In this document: positions 24,701 through 33,463 of the stretch, one piece after another
Layout: every line of letters begins with the position of its first letter
How positions within the stretch are numbered: position 1 is the stretch's first letter
DNA from: Endobugula sp965214375
GTDB taxonomy: Bacteria; Pseudomonadota; Gammaproteobacteria; Pseudomonadales; Cellvibrionaceae
Assembly (NCBI GenBank): GCA_965214375.1
Contig: OZ243947.1
Span: 1,116,001-1,180,000 of the forward strand
DNA: 64,000 bases
Reading direction: 5' to 3'
Program-made: the position numbers and the translations under genes
Notes under the pieces: model-generated
Told to the model about the DNA's origin: nothing
The model's database searches: none
What the model saw: only the letters and a program-made list of their open reading frames with translations

Positions 24701-25530
24701 ACTTCTATTGTCCACACACCATCGTCGTTAACAGTGGTCTCATACTCTTTGCCATTGATTTTTAGGGTAACATCAGCTTTCGCATCACCCAAACCAGAAA
24801 AAGTAGGCTGATCGACATTAGTAATACTGTCGCTAGATGATTTACCACTATCACTAGCTGCAGATAAACCACCAGACAATTCAGGTGCGATAGTGTCAAT
24901 AGTGATGTCATCGCCCTGCACTTCAGCCGACACATTACCTGCAGCATCAGTCGCGGTTATTGCATAGGAAAATATGTATTCATTACCACCCTGGTCTGCA
25001 GGCAGTTCATCCGATTCTGAAAATTGAAAGCTCCAGACACCATCCTTATCAACCGTTGCCGTGTAGCTTTGATTGATATTGTAAGCCTCACCATCTATTT
25101 CGAAGGTTAACGTAATAGTGAAACCAGCCTCAGCAGTACCTTTAAATACAGGCCTTTGGTCATTGGTAATCAGGTCACCTTTATTCCCGAAGTCAGAATT
25201 GCTGTCCAAGCTTACTGTAGGATTTTCAGGAGGGGTGGTATCAATGATCAATTCTTCAGTGTCTGTTGCGACACCACCATTCACACCTAAAGCGGTAACA
25301 AGCATATCATATGTGCCGTCTTCGAGGCCAGTAGAACTAGTAAAGGTTGCTTTCCAGTTACCAGAGGCATCCAAGTCAGCAAAAACGGCTTGACTACCAA
25401 CGGTCAGGCTAATACTTGCTGCACCAGTGGATGTCCCCACAAACGTAATACTGTTATTAATATTTGTGGTGAAGTCGCCTTTTACTCCAGTATCTGACTC
25501 ATCTGCCAACTGCATTTCGACAGACACTGC
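9772..25530 (-). repeat. Tandem array of ~50 Ig-like repeats (~290 bp unit)
   Basis: The coding unit recurs about every 290 bases. Each carries an acidic loop DTGSSDSDGIT, a strand PTFSGTGEAGATV, the segment TTVDADGNWSI and the closing TATDLAGN plus IDT. The acidic DxDxD-type loops look like Ca2+ sites of bacterial Ig domains. Units diverge most at both ends: the first five or six and the last ten or so have irregular spacing. Units between about 14 kb and 22.6 kb are most uniform and carry the fewest lesions. Confidence 0.85.
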
Positions 25531-26217
25531 ATCAAGCTCTACATCTCCTTCCTTGGGTTCTTCAGGTTCAATTATAGTATTACCGCCACCACCTTTGGCA
25601 TTGCGCGATCGCCCCTCATCTACTGGTGTCTGCGGTATTTGCGGAACACCATCACCAGCACCTTCCTGATCATCAAGACCAACCTCTTACTCTTCTATTT
25701 CCCCTTCGGTGTCATCAACCAACTCACCTGCGCTTGTGGATTCTAACAAGCTCTCAAGATTAATAAGGTCTTCTTGTTGCTCTTGGAGTTCTTCTTGCTG
25801 CTCTTCAAGCTCTTCTTTCTGCTCTTCTAACTCCTGTTCAATACGCTCTATTTCTTCAAGGCGCTCTTGCAGCTGTTTTTCAGCTATTTTTAACTGTTCC
25901 TCAGAGTTATCTTGTTCCTCAATAATCTCTTCCGCTAATTTTTCTTGCTCGGAAGTTTGCTCCTTATCTGCATTACCCAAAGAGCTGAATATGGAATTTT
26001 CTAAAAAGGCATTATTGATGGAATTGGACACATCTTCGCCAGCATCGACTAGCTTGCTAATATCGACCGTACGACCAGCCGCTTCAATAGTGAGCTTACC
26101 CTTGGCAATATCAATAAGGCCATCTGGATATGATTGCTTATTTCCGTTAGAGTCAACATAAAAAACATCAAAGCCAACGACTTTGATATCTTGAATAGAA
26201 TCAACGCTTATTTTCAT
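9772..26217 (-). pseudogene. Giant Ig-repeat adhesin (SiiE/BapA-like), ~5,480 codons, broken by nine stops and two frameshifts
   Basis: The N-terminus resembles the prefix region of large type-I-secreted adhesins (IQDIKVVGFDV). A strongly predicted coiled coil rich in Glu and Gln follows at residues ~95-165, like the N-terminal coiled coil of SiiE. About fifty Ig-like repeats of ~97 residues fill the rest. Lesions: TAA 25687, TGA 23770, frameshift in six C at 22718-22723, TGA 22622, TAA 18146, TAG 13943, TAA 13412, TAA 12347, frameshift near 11710-11720, TAA 10708, TAG 10147. Between lesions the frame is fully conserved. The last repeat ends directly at the TAA at 9772 with no separate C-terminal secretion domain, so the 3' end may also be truncated. 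Intact relatives mediate attachment to host cells or biofilm formation. The fragments cannot give a full adhesin. Confidence 0.88.
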
Positions 26218-26594
26218 TTCAATATCACCAATGTGAGATAACTCAACTATTTACTAACCACGGTTTGATAAAAAGGATTAAGAGACGGGATCGAAGAAAA
26301 AAAATAGTCATTCACCCAGTTGCCGCTCCCCACATCCATCAACCAACTGTCAAACTGCAAAACACCTGTACATGAGCCCATGCTCCCTGCGGTGAGCATA
26401 AAAAATAATGCACTGCAACATTAACTTTGTGATTGTATCTACAAAAAACCAACAAAATGTGAGGAAAATTAGTATTTTGCTCGAAAAATGTTTAAAGGAT
26501 AATCAATAAAAGTTTAAAAAAGAGGCTAAGTATTGTCCAATATATACACAATGTTGAGGCGATTCTTACCTCTAAAACGTCCTATAATTAGGAT
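26218..26594. promoter_or_regulatory. Divergent intergenic region between the adhesin and a small membrane gene
   Basis: 377 bases without a convincing gene. On the plus strand TATAAT at 26583-26588 ends only six bases before the ATG of the next gene, so that transcript would be leaderless or nearly so. I see no good -35 at the usual distance. On the minus strand the adhesin ATG is preceded by a weak GGTGAT ribosome site. The rest is AT-rich with no clear hairpin or operator. Confidence 0.4.
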
Positions 26595-26861
26595 ATGAAA
26601 AGCAAGAAACTACTCATCGCACTGTATCAACACTATGTCACACCGCCAGAAGAGGTATTTCCCCAATTTAAGCTGGGTGCTTCTTTATTTTTAGTGGGGC
26701 TGGTCGTTATTTACGGGGGTTATCGATTACTGCAACCCTCTTTGGCTCAAGAAATCACTACCTTGGTCGGATTAATGATTATTTGTGGCGGCTTTCTCAC
26801 CGCTATGATGGCGCAAGTCAGAATGCTTATCGGTCGTTTGCTGCGATTTTTCTTTGAGTAG
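26595..26861 (+). CDS. Small two-helix inner-membrane protein, unknown
   Basis: 88 aa with two hydrophobic helices (residues ~29-46, LGASLFLVGLVVIYGGY, and ~55-75, LVGLMIICGGFLTAMMAQV) and a basic N-terminus. I do not recognise the family. It is flanked by the decayed adhesin locus on the left and convergent phzF on the right, with 13 bases between the two stops. TATAAT just ahead of the ATG suggests its own promoter. No functional link to either neighbour can be seen. Confidence 0.6.
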   Translation: MKSKKLLIALYQHYVTPPEEVFPQFKLGASLFLVGLVVIYGGYRLLQPSLAQEITTLVGLMIICGGFLTAMMAQVRMLIGRLLRFFFE

Positions 26862-26874
26862 AGAGCTAATTTTC

Positions 26875-27657
26875 TTACACATCTACGTCAATCTCACCCT
26901 GTAAGTACTTTACTGCTTTACCTGAAATATGAACCCTATCATCGACTAACGCACAATGTAATTTACCACCACGTGCAGATACCTGCTTAGCGGCCATGGT
27001 GGTTTTATCAAACTTCTTAGACCAATAGGGAGTTAATTGTGTATAAGCCGACCCAGTGACCGAATCTTCAGGAATACCATATTTAGGCGCAAAAACACGT
27101 GCGACAAAATCAAACTCCTCAGAAGGTGCTGTAACAATCACACAACGGCGTTCTAACGATGCTAAAGCCACAAAGTCTGGCTCAATATCCAATATATCCT
27201 TATGGCTTTCAACTACCGCAATATAGTCTTCTGCTTCCAAACAAGCCTGTGGCATACGCCCCAAACCTTGAAACATCTCTTGGGGAATATCACAAGGCAT
27301 AGGTGGCTGAGACAGAAAATTCAGTGTTAACAACTCGCCTGCACGAGTAACAGAAAGCGCACCGGATAATGAGTTAAAAATGATAACGTCTGCCTCATAC
27401 CATAAGCACTCCAACAATACAAAAGCTGATGCAAAAGTCGCATGACCACATAAATTGACTTCTTGACGACTCGGCGTAAACCAGCGAATAGAAAAACCGG
27501 AATCAACAGGCACAAAACATGCCGTCTCTGCCAGATTATTTTCTTCCGCAATTGATGCCATTAATTCATCGGGCAACCAAGACTCCAGAGGCACAACCGC
27601 AGCCGGATTACCTTCAAACGGTTGTTCTGCAAAAGCATCTATTTTATAAAGTGGCAA
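26875..27657 (-). CDS. PhzF-family isomerase/epimerase-like protein
   Basis: 260 aa, a complete PhzF fold. The N-terminus LPLYKIDAFAEQPFEGNPAAV and the ENNLAETACF segment with the catalytic Glu are present. The IRWFTPSRQEVNLCGHAT motif of the family is also present, and the second half has EDSVTGSA. PhzF in phenazine synthesis isomerises dihydro-3-hydroxyanthranilate; most family members, like this one, have unknown substrates. It starts at TTG directly after the TAA of the MFS gene, with no ATG near. It is probably the last gene of the phosphonate transcript, though a phosphonate role is unproven. Confidence 0.85.
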   Translation of the reverse strand: MPLYKIDAFAEQPFEGNPAAVVPLESWLPDELMASIAEENNLAETACFVPVDSGFSIRWFTPSRQEVNLCGHATFASAFVLLECLWYEADVIIFNSLSGALSVTRAGELLTLNFLSQPPMPCDIPQEMFQGLGRMPQACLEAEDYIAVVESHKDILDIEPDFVALASLERRCVIVTAPSEEFDFVARVFAPKYGIPEDSVTGSAYTQLTPYWSKKFDKTTMAAKQVSARGGKLHCALVDDRVHISGKAVKYLQGEIDVDV

Positions 27658-28830
27658 TTACTCTGTGTGAGTTCTTGGTAAACAATAAAGCAGTATTATA
27701 CCACCTAGCATACCAATAACCATCAACACTAATATATGCGATACCCCAAACCTTTCAATAGTGAATGCAAAGGTAATAGGCGCTAACGCCGACATCACCA
27801 TACGTACACCGTTAAGTCTACCTGTAATGGTGCCATAATGCTGGTCACCGAATAGCTGTAATGGAATCGCTCACCGTGTGATGTAGGTTAGCCCTTGCCC
27901 CAAGCCAAACGCCAGAGAAAATAAAACAACCGCCTGCAACCCCACAAATGCAAATAATAGAAATACAACGCCCAATAACATACAGGAAATAGAAATTATT
28001 CCCAAATAAATAGGGTTGTAGCGTTGTGCAAATAATAAATCGATTAGCCTTGAAACCACCTGCATAGGACCCAGTAATACACCGACTAATACAGCAATCT
28101 TATCGGTCACTGATAAGGCAGACAGAATATTAAACAAGTGAACATGAATACCCGATATACAGAAGGCCACAACCCCCAAGGCAATAGCCACCATTACTTC
28201 TACTTTTGTTATCGGCGCTACCTTTTTACCTTTATCTTCTTTATTAGCATTTCGCCCAGATGAAGCTGACTTTAATAACAGAAAATGAATCGGCAAACAG
28301 ATCAGAATATGCATAGCTCCCAAAATTAGGTAGGTACTACGCCAATCAGTAATGGTTAATAACCAGGATATTAACGGCCAAAAAATTGTTGAGGCAAAAC
28401 CTGCCATTAAGGTAATTTGCGTAATGGGTAGGCGTGCCTGCTGCCCTACTGCATGGGTAATCGCAACAAAGGCAGACTCATAGACAATCAGTGTTAATAG
28501 CACTTCCATTAATAGGAGGAAAAAGATAAATTCAAAACGGCTATCCATTTGCGATAGACCTAAAAAACAAAGTGCTACGACTAAGGAGCCTGCACTCATT
28601 AAATAAGGTGCACCCCATAAATCGAGATAACGACCAATCACCGGTGCTGCCAAACCACTTAAGAAAATACCCAGCGAATAACAGCCAAAGATAAACTCTG
28701 ATGACCACCCAAATGCCTGCTCAATTTCAAGTGACATTAAACTAAAGGAGTAGTAAACCGTACCATAACCGATGGTACAAGTAAGGCCTAAACCAAGAAC
28801 AAGAAACAGAGTATTAGTAACAAATATCAT
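27658..28830 (-). pseudogene. MFS transporter at the end of the phn operon, one in-frame TGA
   Basis: About 390 codons with twelve-helix MFS character. It has an N-terminal FGWSSEFIFGCYSLGIFLSG region, the loop RYLDLWGAPYLM, a basic central loop (KEDKGKKVAP) and a C-terminal half. TGA at 27871-27873 interrupts the fourth quarter just after GQGLTYITR. The same frame continues with AIPLQLFGDQHYGTITGRLNG and the last helices to TAA at 27658-27660. The rest is undamaged, so this is a recent single lesion. Its ATG overlaps the stop of the acyltransferase gene (ATGA), placing it in the phn transcript; it may have moved a phosphonate or its product. Gly or Arg at the stop position would be normal. 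Confidence 0.82.
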
Positions 28831-29465
28831 TGATACTTTTCAACAAAGTATTCTGCTGAAAGTTCACGAAAATCTATTAAACGTTCAGCTAATACTCGTG
28901 GCGGCCAATCCCACCAAGCCAAACTCTCTAAACCTGCAATCACGTCATCGGTAAAACGCTTACGCAATGGCTTACCCGGATTACCCACTACAATACTGTA
29001 AGGTTCGATATATGTAGTCACAATCGTACCAGCACCCACTGCAGCCCCATTTCCGATAGTCACTCCCGGCAATACCACTACCCCGTGACCTAACCAAACA
29101 TCGTGACCAATAGTCACTGGGCTATCTGCACGCCATTGAAAAAAATCGGGTTCATCACCACCAAAACCATAACGTGAGGCACGATAAGTAAAATGGTGTA
29201 AGGCGACACGTGGCAATGGGTGATTACCCGGATTAATACGTGTATGAGACGCAATAGAACAAAATTTACCAATACGGGTATTAATCACATCTGAATCATT
29301 CGATAGATAAGAAAAATCATCCAAAGATGTTGCAACCACTTTACAACGGTCGCCTATTTCACAGGCATAACCCAATGTTGAATCTTTTATGGCAACATCT
29401 TTTCCAATAACAGGTTCAGCAGCCAACTCTGCATTTTCAATCGACAAATCTAAGGCATCATGCAT
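28827..29465 (-). CDS. Phosphonate-operon hexapeptide-repeat acyltransferase
   Basis: 212 aa from ATG 29465, which overlaps the end of phnP by 8 bases; an upstream ATG at 29492 is inside phnP. The left-handed beta-helix repeats are visible (IGHDVWLGHGVVVLPGVTIG, NGAAVGAGTIV). The family extension RYGFGGDEPDFFQWR, with His residues of a xenobiotic-acetyltransferase-like active site, is also present. Such proteins are common companions of C-P lyase genes, but their substrate is not established; an acyl-CoA-dependent modification of an aminophosphonate is an inference. Stop and start overlap the downstream MFS gene. Confidence 0.85.
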   Translation of the reverse strand: MHDALDLSIENAELAAEPVIGKDVAIKDSTLGYACEIGDRCKVVATSLDDFSYLSNDSDVINTRIGKFCSIASHTRINPGNHPLPRVALHHFTYRASRYGFGGDEPDFFQWRADSPVTIGHDVWLGHGVVVLPGVTIGNGAAVGAGTIVTTYIEPYSIVVGNPGKPLRKRFTDDVIAGLESLAWWDWPPRVLAERLIDFRELSAEYFVEKYQ

Positions 29466-30231
29466 AAGACAGCTCCTGTTTTTTTGTATCAAATTTTAAA
29501 TTATCACTAGCAACAGTAACATTTTCTGGCAAGGGGTAATTGGTATTGATAAAAAATTCATCCAATTCATGCCCTATATGCGTTAAATAGGCTTTCTCCG
29601 GATTTAAATCATCAATAATATCCAGTGCTTCTGTTAAGGTATTATGGTTGCGCGGATTGGGTTTAGGCGGCGAACTGCAATCTAAAATCATAGTACCCAA
29701 TGGCCTTTTTTTCAGAAACTGAAAGGTATCTTCTGGTAAGCCCAAGGTATCGGTTAAATAAATAATACTGCTGTGACCATCATCCAATATATAACCTGTT
29801 GTTGGCTTGGAGTGATTAAGCTGTACCGGAGTCACTTCAATACCCAGTAAAGAAAAGGGTTTAAATAGCTCTGGCGGGCTTTGGAAGTCAAGAATACCGG
29901 GGTGTTTAAATACATCATCACAACCCTGATTGTCTTCAGGGCCAATCACAGGAATTTTTTTACAATGTCCCCAGCGCATATGAAACAAACCTTGCACATG
30001 ATCCATATGATAATGAGTCAATAAAATCGAATGAATTTGATCAGGCGAAAAACGCTCGGCTATATTAGTGCCTGCATCAATTAAGATATTCTGCCCACCA
30101 ATTTCAATTCTGGCACTACAAGGCCCTCGACGATAAGAAGATACGGCTCGTGCTCTAACACAGGCAATACAATCACAACCATAACAAGGAACTTGACGTG
30201 CATTACCGGTGCCTAAAAATTGAAAAATCAT
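29458..30231 (-). CDS. phnP: PhnP, phosphoribosyl cyclic phosphodiesterase
   Basis: 257 aa metallo-beta-lactamase-fold protein. The metal motif HYHMDH is at residues ~77-82, and later ligands include His in LNHSK, the Asp of LDCSS and TLTEALDII. The N-terminal Cys cluster (CYGCDCIACVRA) matches the structural zinc site of PhnP. It opens 5-phosphoribosyl-1,2-cyclic phosphate to ribose 1,5-bisphosphate, the step after C-P bond cleavage. It lies downstream of phnN by 22 bases. Intact and normal length. Confidence 0.93.
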   Translation of the reverse strand: MIFQFLGTGNARQVPCYGCDCIACVRARAVSSYRRGPCSARIEIGGQNILIDAGTNIAERFSPDQIHSILLTHYHMDHVQGLFHMRWGHCKKIPVIGPEDNQGCDDVFKHPGILDFQSPPELFKPFSLLGIEVTPVQLNHSKPTTGYILDDGHSSIIYLTDTLGLPEDTFQFLKKRPLGTMILDCSSPPKPNPRNHNTLTEALDIIDDLNPEKAYLTHIGHELDEFFINTNYPLPENVTVASDNLKFDTKKQELSYA

Positions 30232-30253
30232 AATTTTTTATATAATAAGTTTT

Positions 30254-30811
30254 TTAATTAACGATTTCATAAATTTGCTGAGCAGCCTCTTTAATGGATT
30301 TTTCATTGAGAATATTACTGTCAGTCATACACTGTGGCTGCAAGCGCTTATGGCGCTGTAAACGTTGTTCAATCTCTTCGTGGTTTTCACGGCTACGATG
30401 GCGCAAACGAGACTCGATCACTTCATCGGAAACTTGAACCTCAATACTATGCAAACGTTTTCCATACATTTTTTTTGCTTGAGAAAGGTAGGCACGGGAA
30501 CCATTAACAATCACAGACACACCTTTATCCAGCCAAGCATACACCTCAATGCCAATACCATACGACAAGCCGTTCGCCCGCCAATACAGAATAAACAATC
30601 CATTATCTAAACGCTGTTGAAACTCCTTATTGGAAAGACTAATAGCATTCTCGCTATTATCTGTTACCCGGGTAATATAACGATGGGCAACAATAACCGT
30701 CGAGGAACATTGATCCGCAAGGTGTTCACGAAAATAAGACAGAATAGAATCTTTGCCCGAGCCCGAAGCCCCCACGAGATAATATAATTTTGTCTTCTTT
30801 TCGTTAAACAT
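30254..30811 (-). CDS. phnN: PhnN, ribose 1,5-bisphosphate phosphokinase
   Basis: 185 aa with a guanylate-kinase-like fold. The P-loop GASGSGKDS is at residues ~14-22, with HRYITR further on and the lid-like region RLRHRSRE. It phosphorylates ribose 1,5-bisphosphate to PRPP, closing the C-P lyase pathway onto nucleotide metabolism. Its ATG follows the phnM TAG immediately, indicating tight coupling. Intact. Confidence 0.92.
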   Translation of the reverse strand: MFNEKKTKLYYLVGASGSGKDSILSYFREHLADQCSSTVIVAHRYITRVTDNSENAISLSNKEFQQRLDNGLFILYWRANGLSYGIGIEVYAWLDKGVSVIVNGSRAYLSQAKKMYGKRLHSIEVQVSDEVIESRLRHRSRENHEEIEQRLQRHKRLQPQCMTDSNILNEKSIKEAAQQIYEIVN

Positions 30812-31954
30812 CTAAAACGCTCGCTGGCCTTGTATCAGCACCTGATTAACCACTGGAAGATCATGAACCACCTTTAATTGCACAATATCAGCACGCTTAC
30901 CGACAGCAAGCTCACCCCTATCATTTAGGTTTGCTGCTCTGGCAGGATTTAGTGTGACGGTATTCATCGCATCAGATAAATCGTAATCATTATCTAACTG
31001 ACTCAACTTGAATGCCGCATGTAAAATACTGGCTGGGCAATAGTCTGAAGAAAGAATATCCAACACACCTTTTTCTGCTAATTCATGTGCAGCGATATTG
31101 CCTGAATGAGAACCACCTCTTACTACATTCGGTGCTCCCATCATGACACCCATGCCTTTTTGATGAGATAATTCGGCAGCTTCTGCTGTTGTTGGAAACT
31201 CGGCAATTGTCATTCCAAAAGCCACAGACTCCTCAACATGGTCAGCGGTAGCATCATCATGACTCGCAACGGGAATATCTCTACCTTGGCACATCTCTAA
31301 CACTTGGCGACGATGACTATCACTGTATTGCGCACTATTTTCTTTTTGTTTTTTAATAAAGGTTTCAATTTCATCATTATCTAAATGATATTTCCCCTGA
31401 TAATAGGTGCGATATTTATCCATTTTGGTAAATTGTCTTTGACCGGGAGAATGATCCATCACCGAAACCAGCTTCACCAAAGGCTTATCTATTAATGGAT
31501 TTAAAAAATTCACCGCATCCGGATGACATACTTCGCAGCGCAAATGCAAAAAATGCTCCGCTCGTAATAAACCGGCATCCTGCGTATGGTTAATTGCATC
31601 TAACATCAGATGAAGATTTTCAATACGCTGGCTATTTTCGTTTACATCTCCGAGCGCTACAGCATCAAACACTGTCGTAATACCTGCAGCAACGAGTTGT
31701 GCATCATGTGCAACCACTGCTGGTTGCCCGGGCCAAGTCACTTTGGGTCGCGGAGAAAAGTGTTTTTCCAGATTATCTGTATGTAATTCAACGAGCCCGG
31801 GAATAATGTAATCGCCGCCCACATCTACTGCTGTTGTTAACGATGATATAGACTGATTAATATCGACAATTTCTTTATCACGTATAACCAGTGTTCCATG
31901 AATAATTTCATCACTTAGCACTAATTTGGCGTTAGTTAGAATTAACTCACTCAT
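30812..31954 (-). CDS. phnM: PhnM, alpha-D-ribose 1-methylphosphonate 5-triphosphate diphosphatase
   Basis: 380 aa amidohydrolase-superfamily protein. It has the metal motif ELHTDNLE near residue 57, the PhnM hallmark DHSPGQRQF around residue 168, SHDDATADHVEES, and a late DYCP with a metal-ligand Asp. It removes pyrophosphate from the ribose 1-phosphonate triphosphate made by PhnI, giving the substrate of PhnJ. It overlaps phnL by four bases (ATGA). Normal length and no damage. Confidence 0.94.
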   Translation of the reverse strand: MSELILTNAKLVLSDEIIHGTLVIRDKEIVDINQSISSLTTAVDVGGDYIIPGLVELHTDNLEKHFSPRPKVTWPGQPAVVAHDAQLVAAGITTVFDAVALGDVNENSQRIENLHLMLDAINHTQDAGLLRAEHFLHLRCEVCHPDAVNFLNPLIDKPLVKLVSVMDHSPGQRQFTKMDKYRTYYQGKYHLDNDEIETFIKKQKENSAQYSDSHRRQVLEMCQGRDIPVASHDDATADHVEESVAFGMTIAEFPTTAEAAELSHQKGMGVMMGAPNVVRGGSHSGNIAAHELAEKGVLDILSSDYCPASILHAAFKLSQLDNDYDLSDAMNTVTLNPARAANLNDRGELAVGKRADIVQLKVVHDLPVVNQVLIQGQRAF

Positions 31955-32646
31955 GCAGCATACTCCCTTAAATCAACAATACGGTCTGCAACCTTATCGC
32001 GGACATCTTCATCATGAAAAATACCCGCAATAGCCGCTCCTCTGTTTTTAGCTTCCTGAATCAGCTCAACGACAACTGCACGATTATTGGCATCTAGCGA
32101 TGCCGTAGGCTCATCCAATAAGATGATAGGAAAATCAGCAATAAACCCACGAGCGATATTCACTCGCTGTTGTTCACCGCCAGAAAATGTGGTGGGTGAG
32201 AGCTCCCATAGGTTTTCAGGAATATTTAAACGCTGTAGTAATAAGGAAGCTCTTTCACGTGCAACTGTTTTTTCTATACCTTGAAGTAATAAGGGCTCCA
32301 TCACAATATCCAATGTTGATACACGTGGAATAACGCGCAAAAACTGACTGACATAACCAATGGTATAGCGACGCAAGTTATGAATCACTTGTGCTTCACA
32401 ATTTGCCATATTAATTTCACCATCATCAAACAATACTTGTATATCACCATGACGGATGCAGTAATTCCCATAAAGACATTTAATTAGAGAACTCTTACCC
32501 ATACCGCTAGGGCCGGATAACACAACACACTGCCCTTCTGTTAGGCTTAATGAAAAATTATCTAATACAGAAATTTTTGCACCACCTTGCGTATGCAAGA
32601 CAAATTCTTTTTTTAAATGACTAACCACTAATCGTTCTTTTGTCAT
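31951..32646 (-). CDS. phnL: PhnL, C-P lyase complex ABC-type ATPase
   Basis: 231 aa. It has Walker A GPSGMGKSS (residues ~43-51), signature FSGGEQQRV, Walker B IILLDEPTA and the switch His in IFHDE. PhnL is an ABC ATPase without a membrane partner; together with PhnK it associates with the PhnGHIJ core complex. Overlaps the phnM start. Located 25 bases after phnK. Confidence 0.93.
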   Translation of the reverse strand: MTKERLVVSHLKKEFVLHTQGGAKISVLDNFSLSLTEGQCVVLSGPSGMGKSSLIKCLYGNYCIRHGDIQVLFDDGEINMANCEAQVIHNLRRYTIGYVSQFLRVIPRVSTLDIVMEPLLLQGIEKTVARERASLLLQRLNIPENLWELSPTTFSGGEQQRVNIARGFIADFPIILLDEPTASLDANNRAVVVELIQEAKNRGAAIAGIFHDEDVRDKVADRIVDLREYAA

Positions 32647-32671
32647 AACTCTCTCGACTAAAATATCAATA

Positions 32672-33463
32672 CTAAGGTGTCAATACTGATGACACTAACA
32701 ACTGTGTATAGGGGTGCTGTGGATCATCCAGTATTTGATCGGTTAAACCACTTTCAATGACACGACTTTTTTGCATAACTAGTAAGCGATGGCATAGCAG
32801 ACGTGCAACAGCCAGATCGTGCGTCACCATAATCACGGAGAGATTCATCTCGGCTACCAAAGAGCGAATCATATCTAGCAATCGCGCCTGTACAGAAACA
32901 TCCAAACCACCCGTTGGCTCATCCATTAATACCAAACGTGGTTGAGTCACTAGTACACGAGCAATTTGTAAGCGTTGCTGCATACCACCGGAAAAATTAG
33001 CGGGCATATCATTTAAACGTGCCGTATCAATCTCGACATGCTCAAGCCAATCCTCTGCCGTATGACGAATATTGCCATAATGGCGCTGCCCTACAGCCAT
33101 TAGTCGTTCACCGATATTTGCACCGGCACTGACGCGCATACGCAAACCATCGCGAGGATTTTGCTTAACAATACCAATTTCACTGCGCATCAGCAGACGA
33201 CGGCGCGCTTCATCGATGTTATATAAATCAAGGGCACCCGCCTCTTGTGAGTGATAAATAATCTCACCACGTTCAGGCTCATTAAAACCGCTTAAGCAAT
33301 TCAACAAGGTAGATTTTCCAGAACCTGACTCACCGACAATACCCAAGACTTCACCGGGATAAAGATTAAAATTAATGTCCTGGCAGCCCTGATTAATGCC
33401 GTAAAGTTTTTGTAAACCACACATCCTCAAAATTGGCTGAGTTAACATGTCAGGCATTTTCAT
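32672..33463 (-). CDS. phnK: PhnK, C-P lyase complex ABC-type ATPase
   Basis: 263 aa. It has Walker A GESGSGKST, signature FSGGMQQRLQ, Walker B LVLMDEPTG and H-loop VTHDLA. The C-terminal extension (DDPQHPYTQLLVSSV) is as in the oligopeptide-type ATPases PhnK resembles. PhnK binds the PhnJ face of the core complex and is needed for C-P cleavage. The start overlaps the phnJ stop by four bases. Confidence 0.93.
   Translation of the reverse strand: MKMPDMLTQPILRMCGLQKLYGINQGCQDINFNLYPGEVLGIVGESGSGKSTLLNCLSGFNEPERGEIIYHSQEAGALDLYNIDEARRRLLMRSEIGIVKQNPRDGLRMRVSAGANIGERLMAVGQRHYGNIRHTAEDWLEHVEIDTARLNDMPANFSGGMQQRLQIARVLVTQPRLVLMDEPTGGLDVSVQARLLDMIRSLVAEMNLSVIMVTHDLAVARLLCHRLLVMQKSRVIESGLTDQILDDPQHPYTQLLVSSVLTP

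Noticed and set aside
9772..25530. CRISPR-like array suggested by regular repetition
   Set aside because: The repeat unit is about 290 bases, coding and imperfect, with no constant spacers.
9790..25700. Many plus-strand open frames opposite the adhesin, 60-150 codons long
   Set aside because: They are antisense shadows of the repeats. They recur at the repeat period, have biased Val/Ser/Pro composition and lack ribosome sites.
2371..26217. Reassigned stop codon or programmed readthrough to explain the in-frame stops
   Set aside because: TAA, TAG and TGA all occur inside these genes, while intact genes in the window use the same codons as normal stops, and four frameshifts are also present. 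Decay explains all of it.
9772..26217. Possibility that each adhesin fragment is a separate small adhesin gene
   Set aside because: Fragments begin at arbitrary points inside Ig domains without ribosome sites or signals, and most neighbours share one frame across a single stop.
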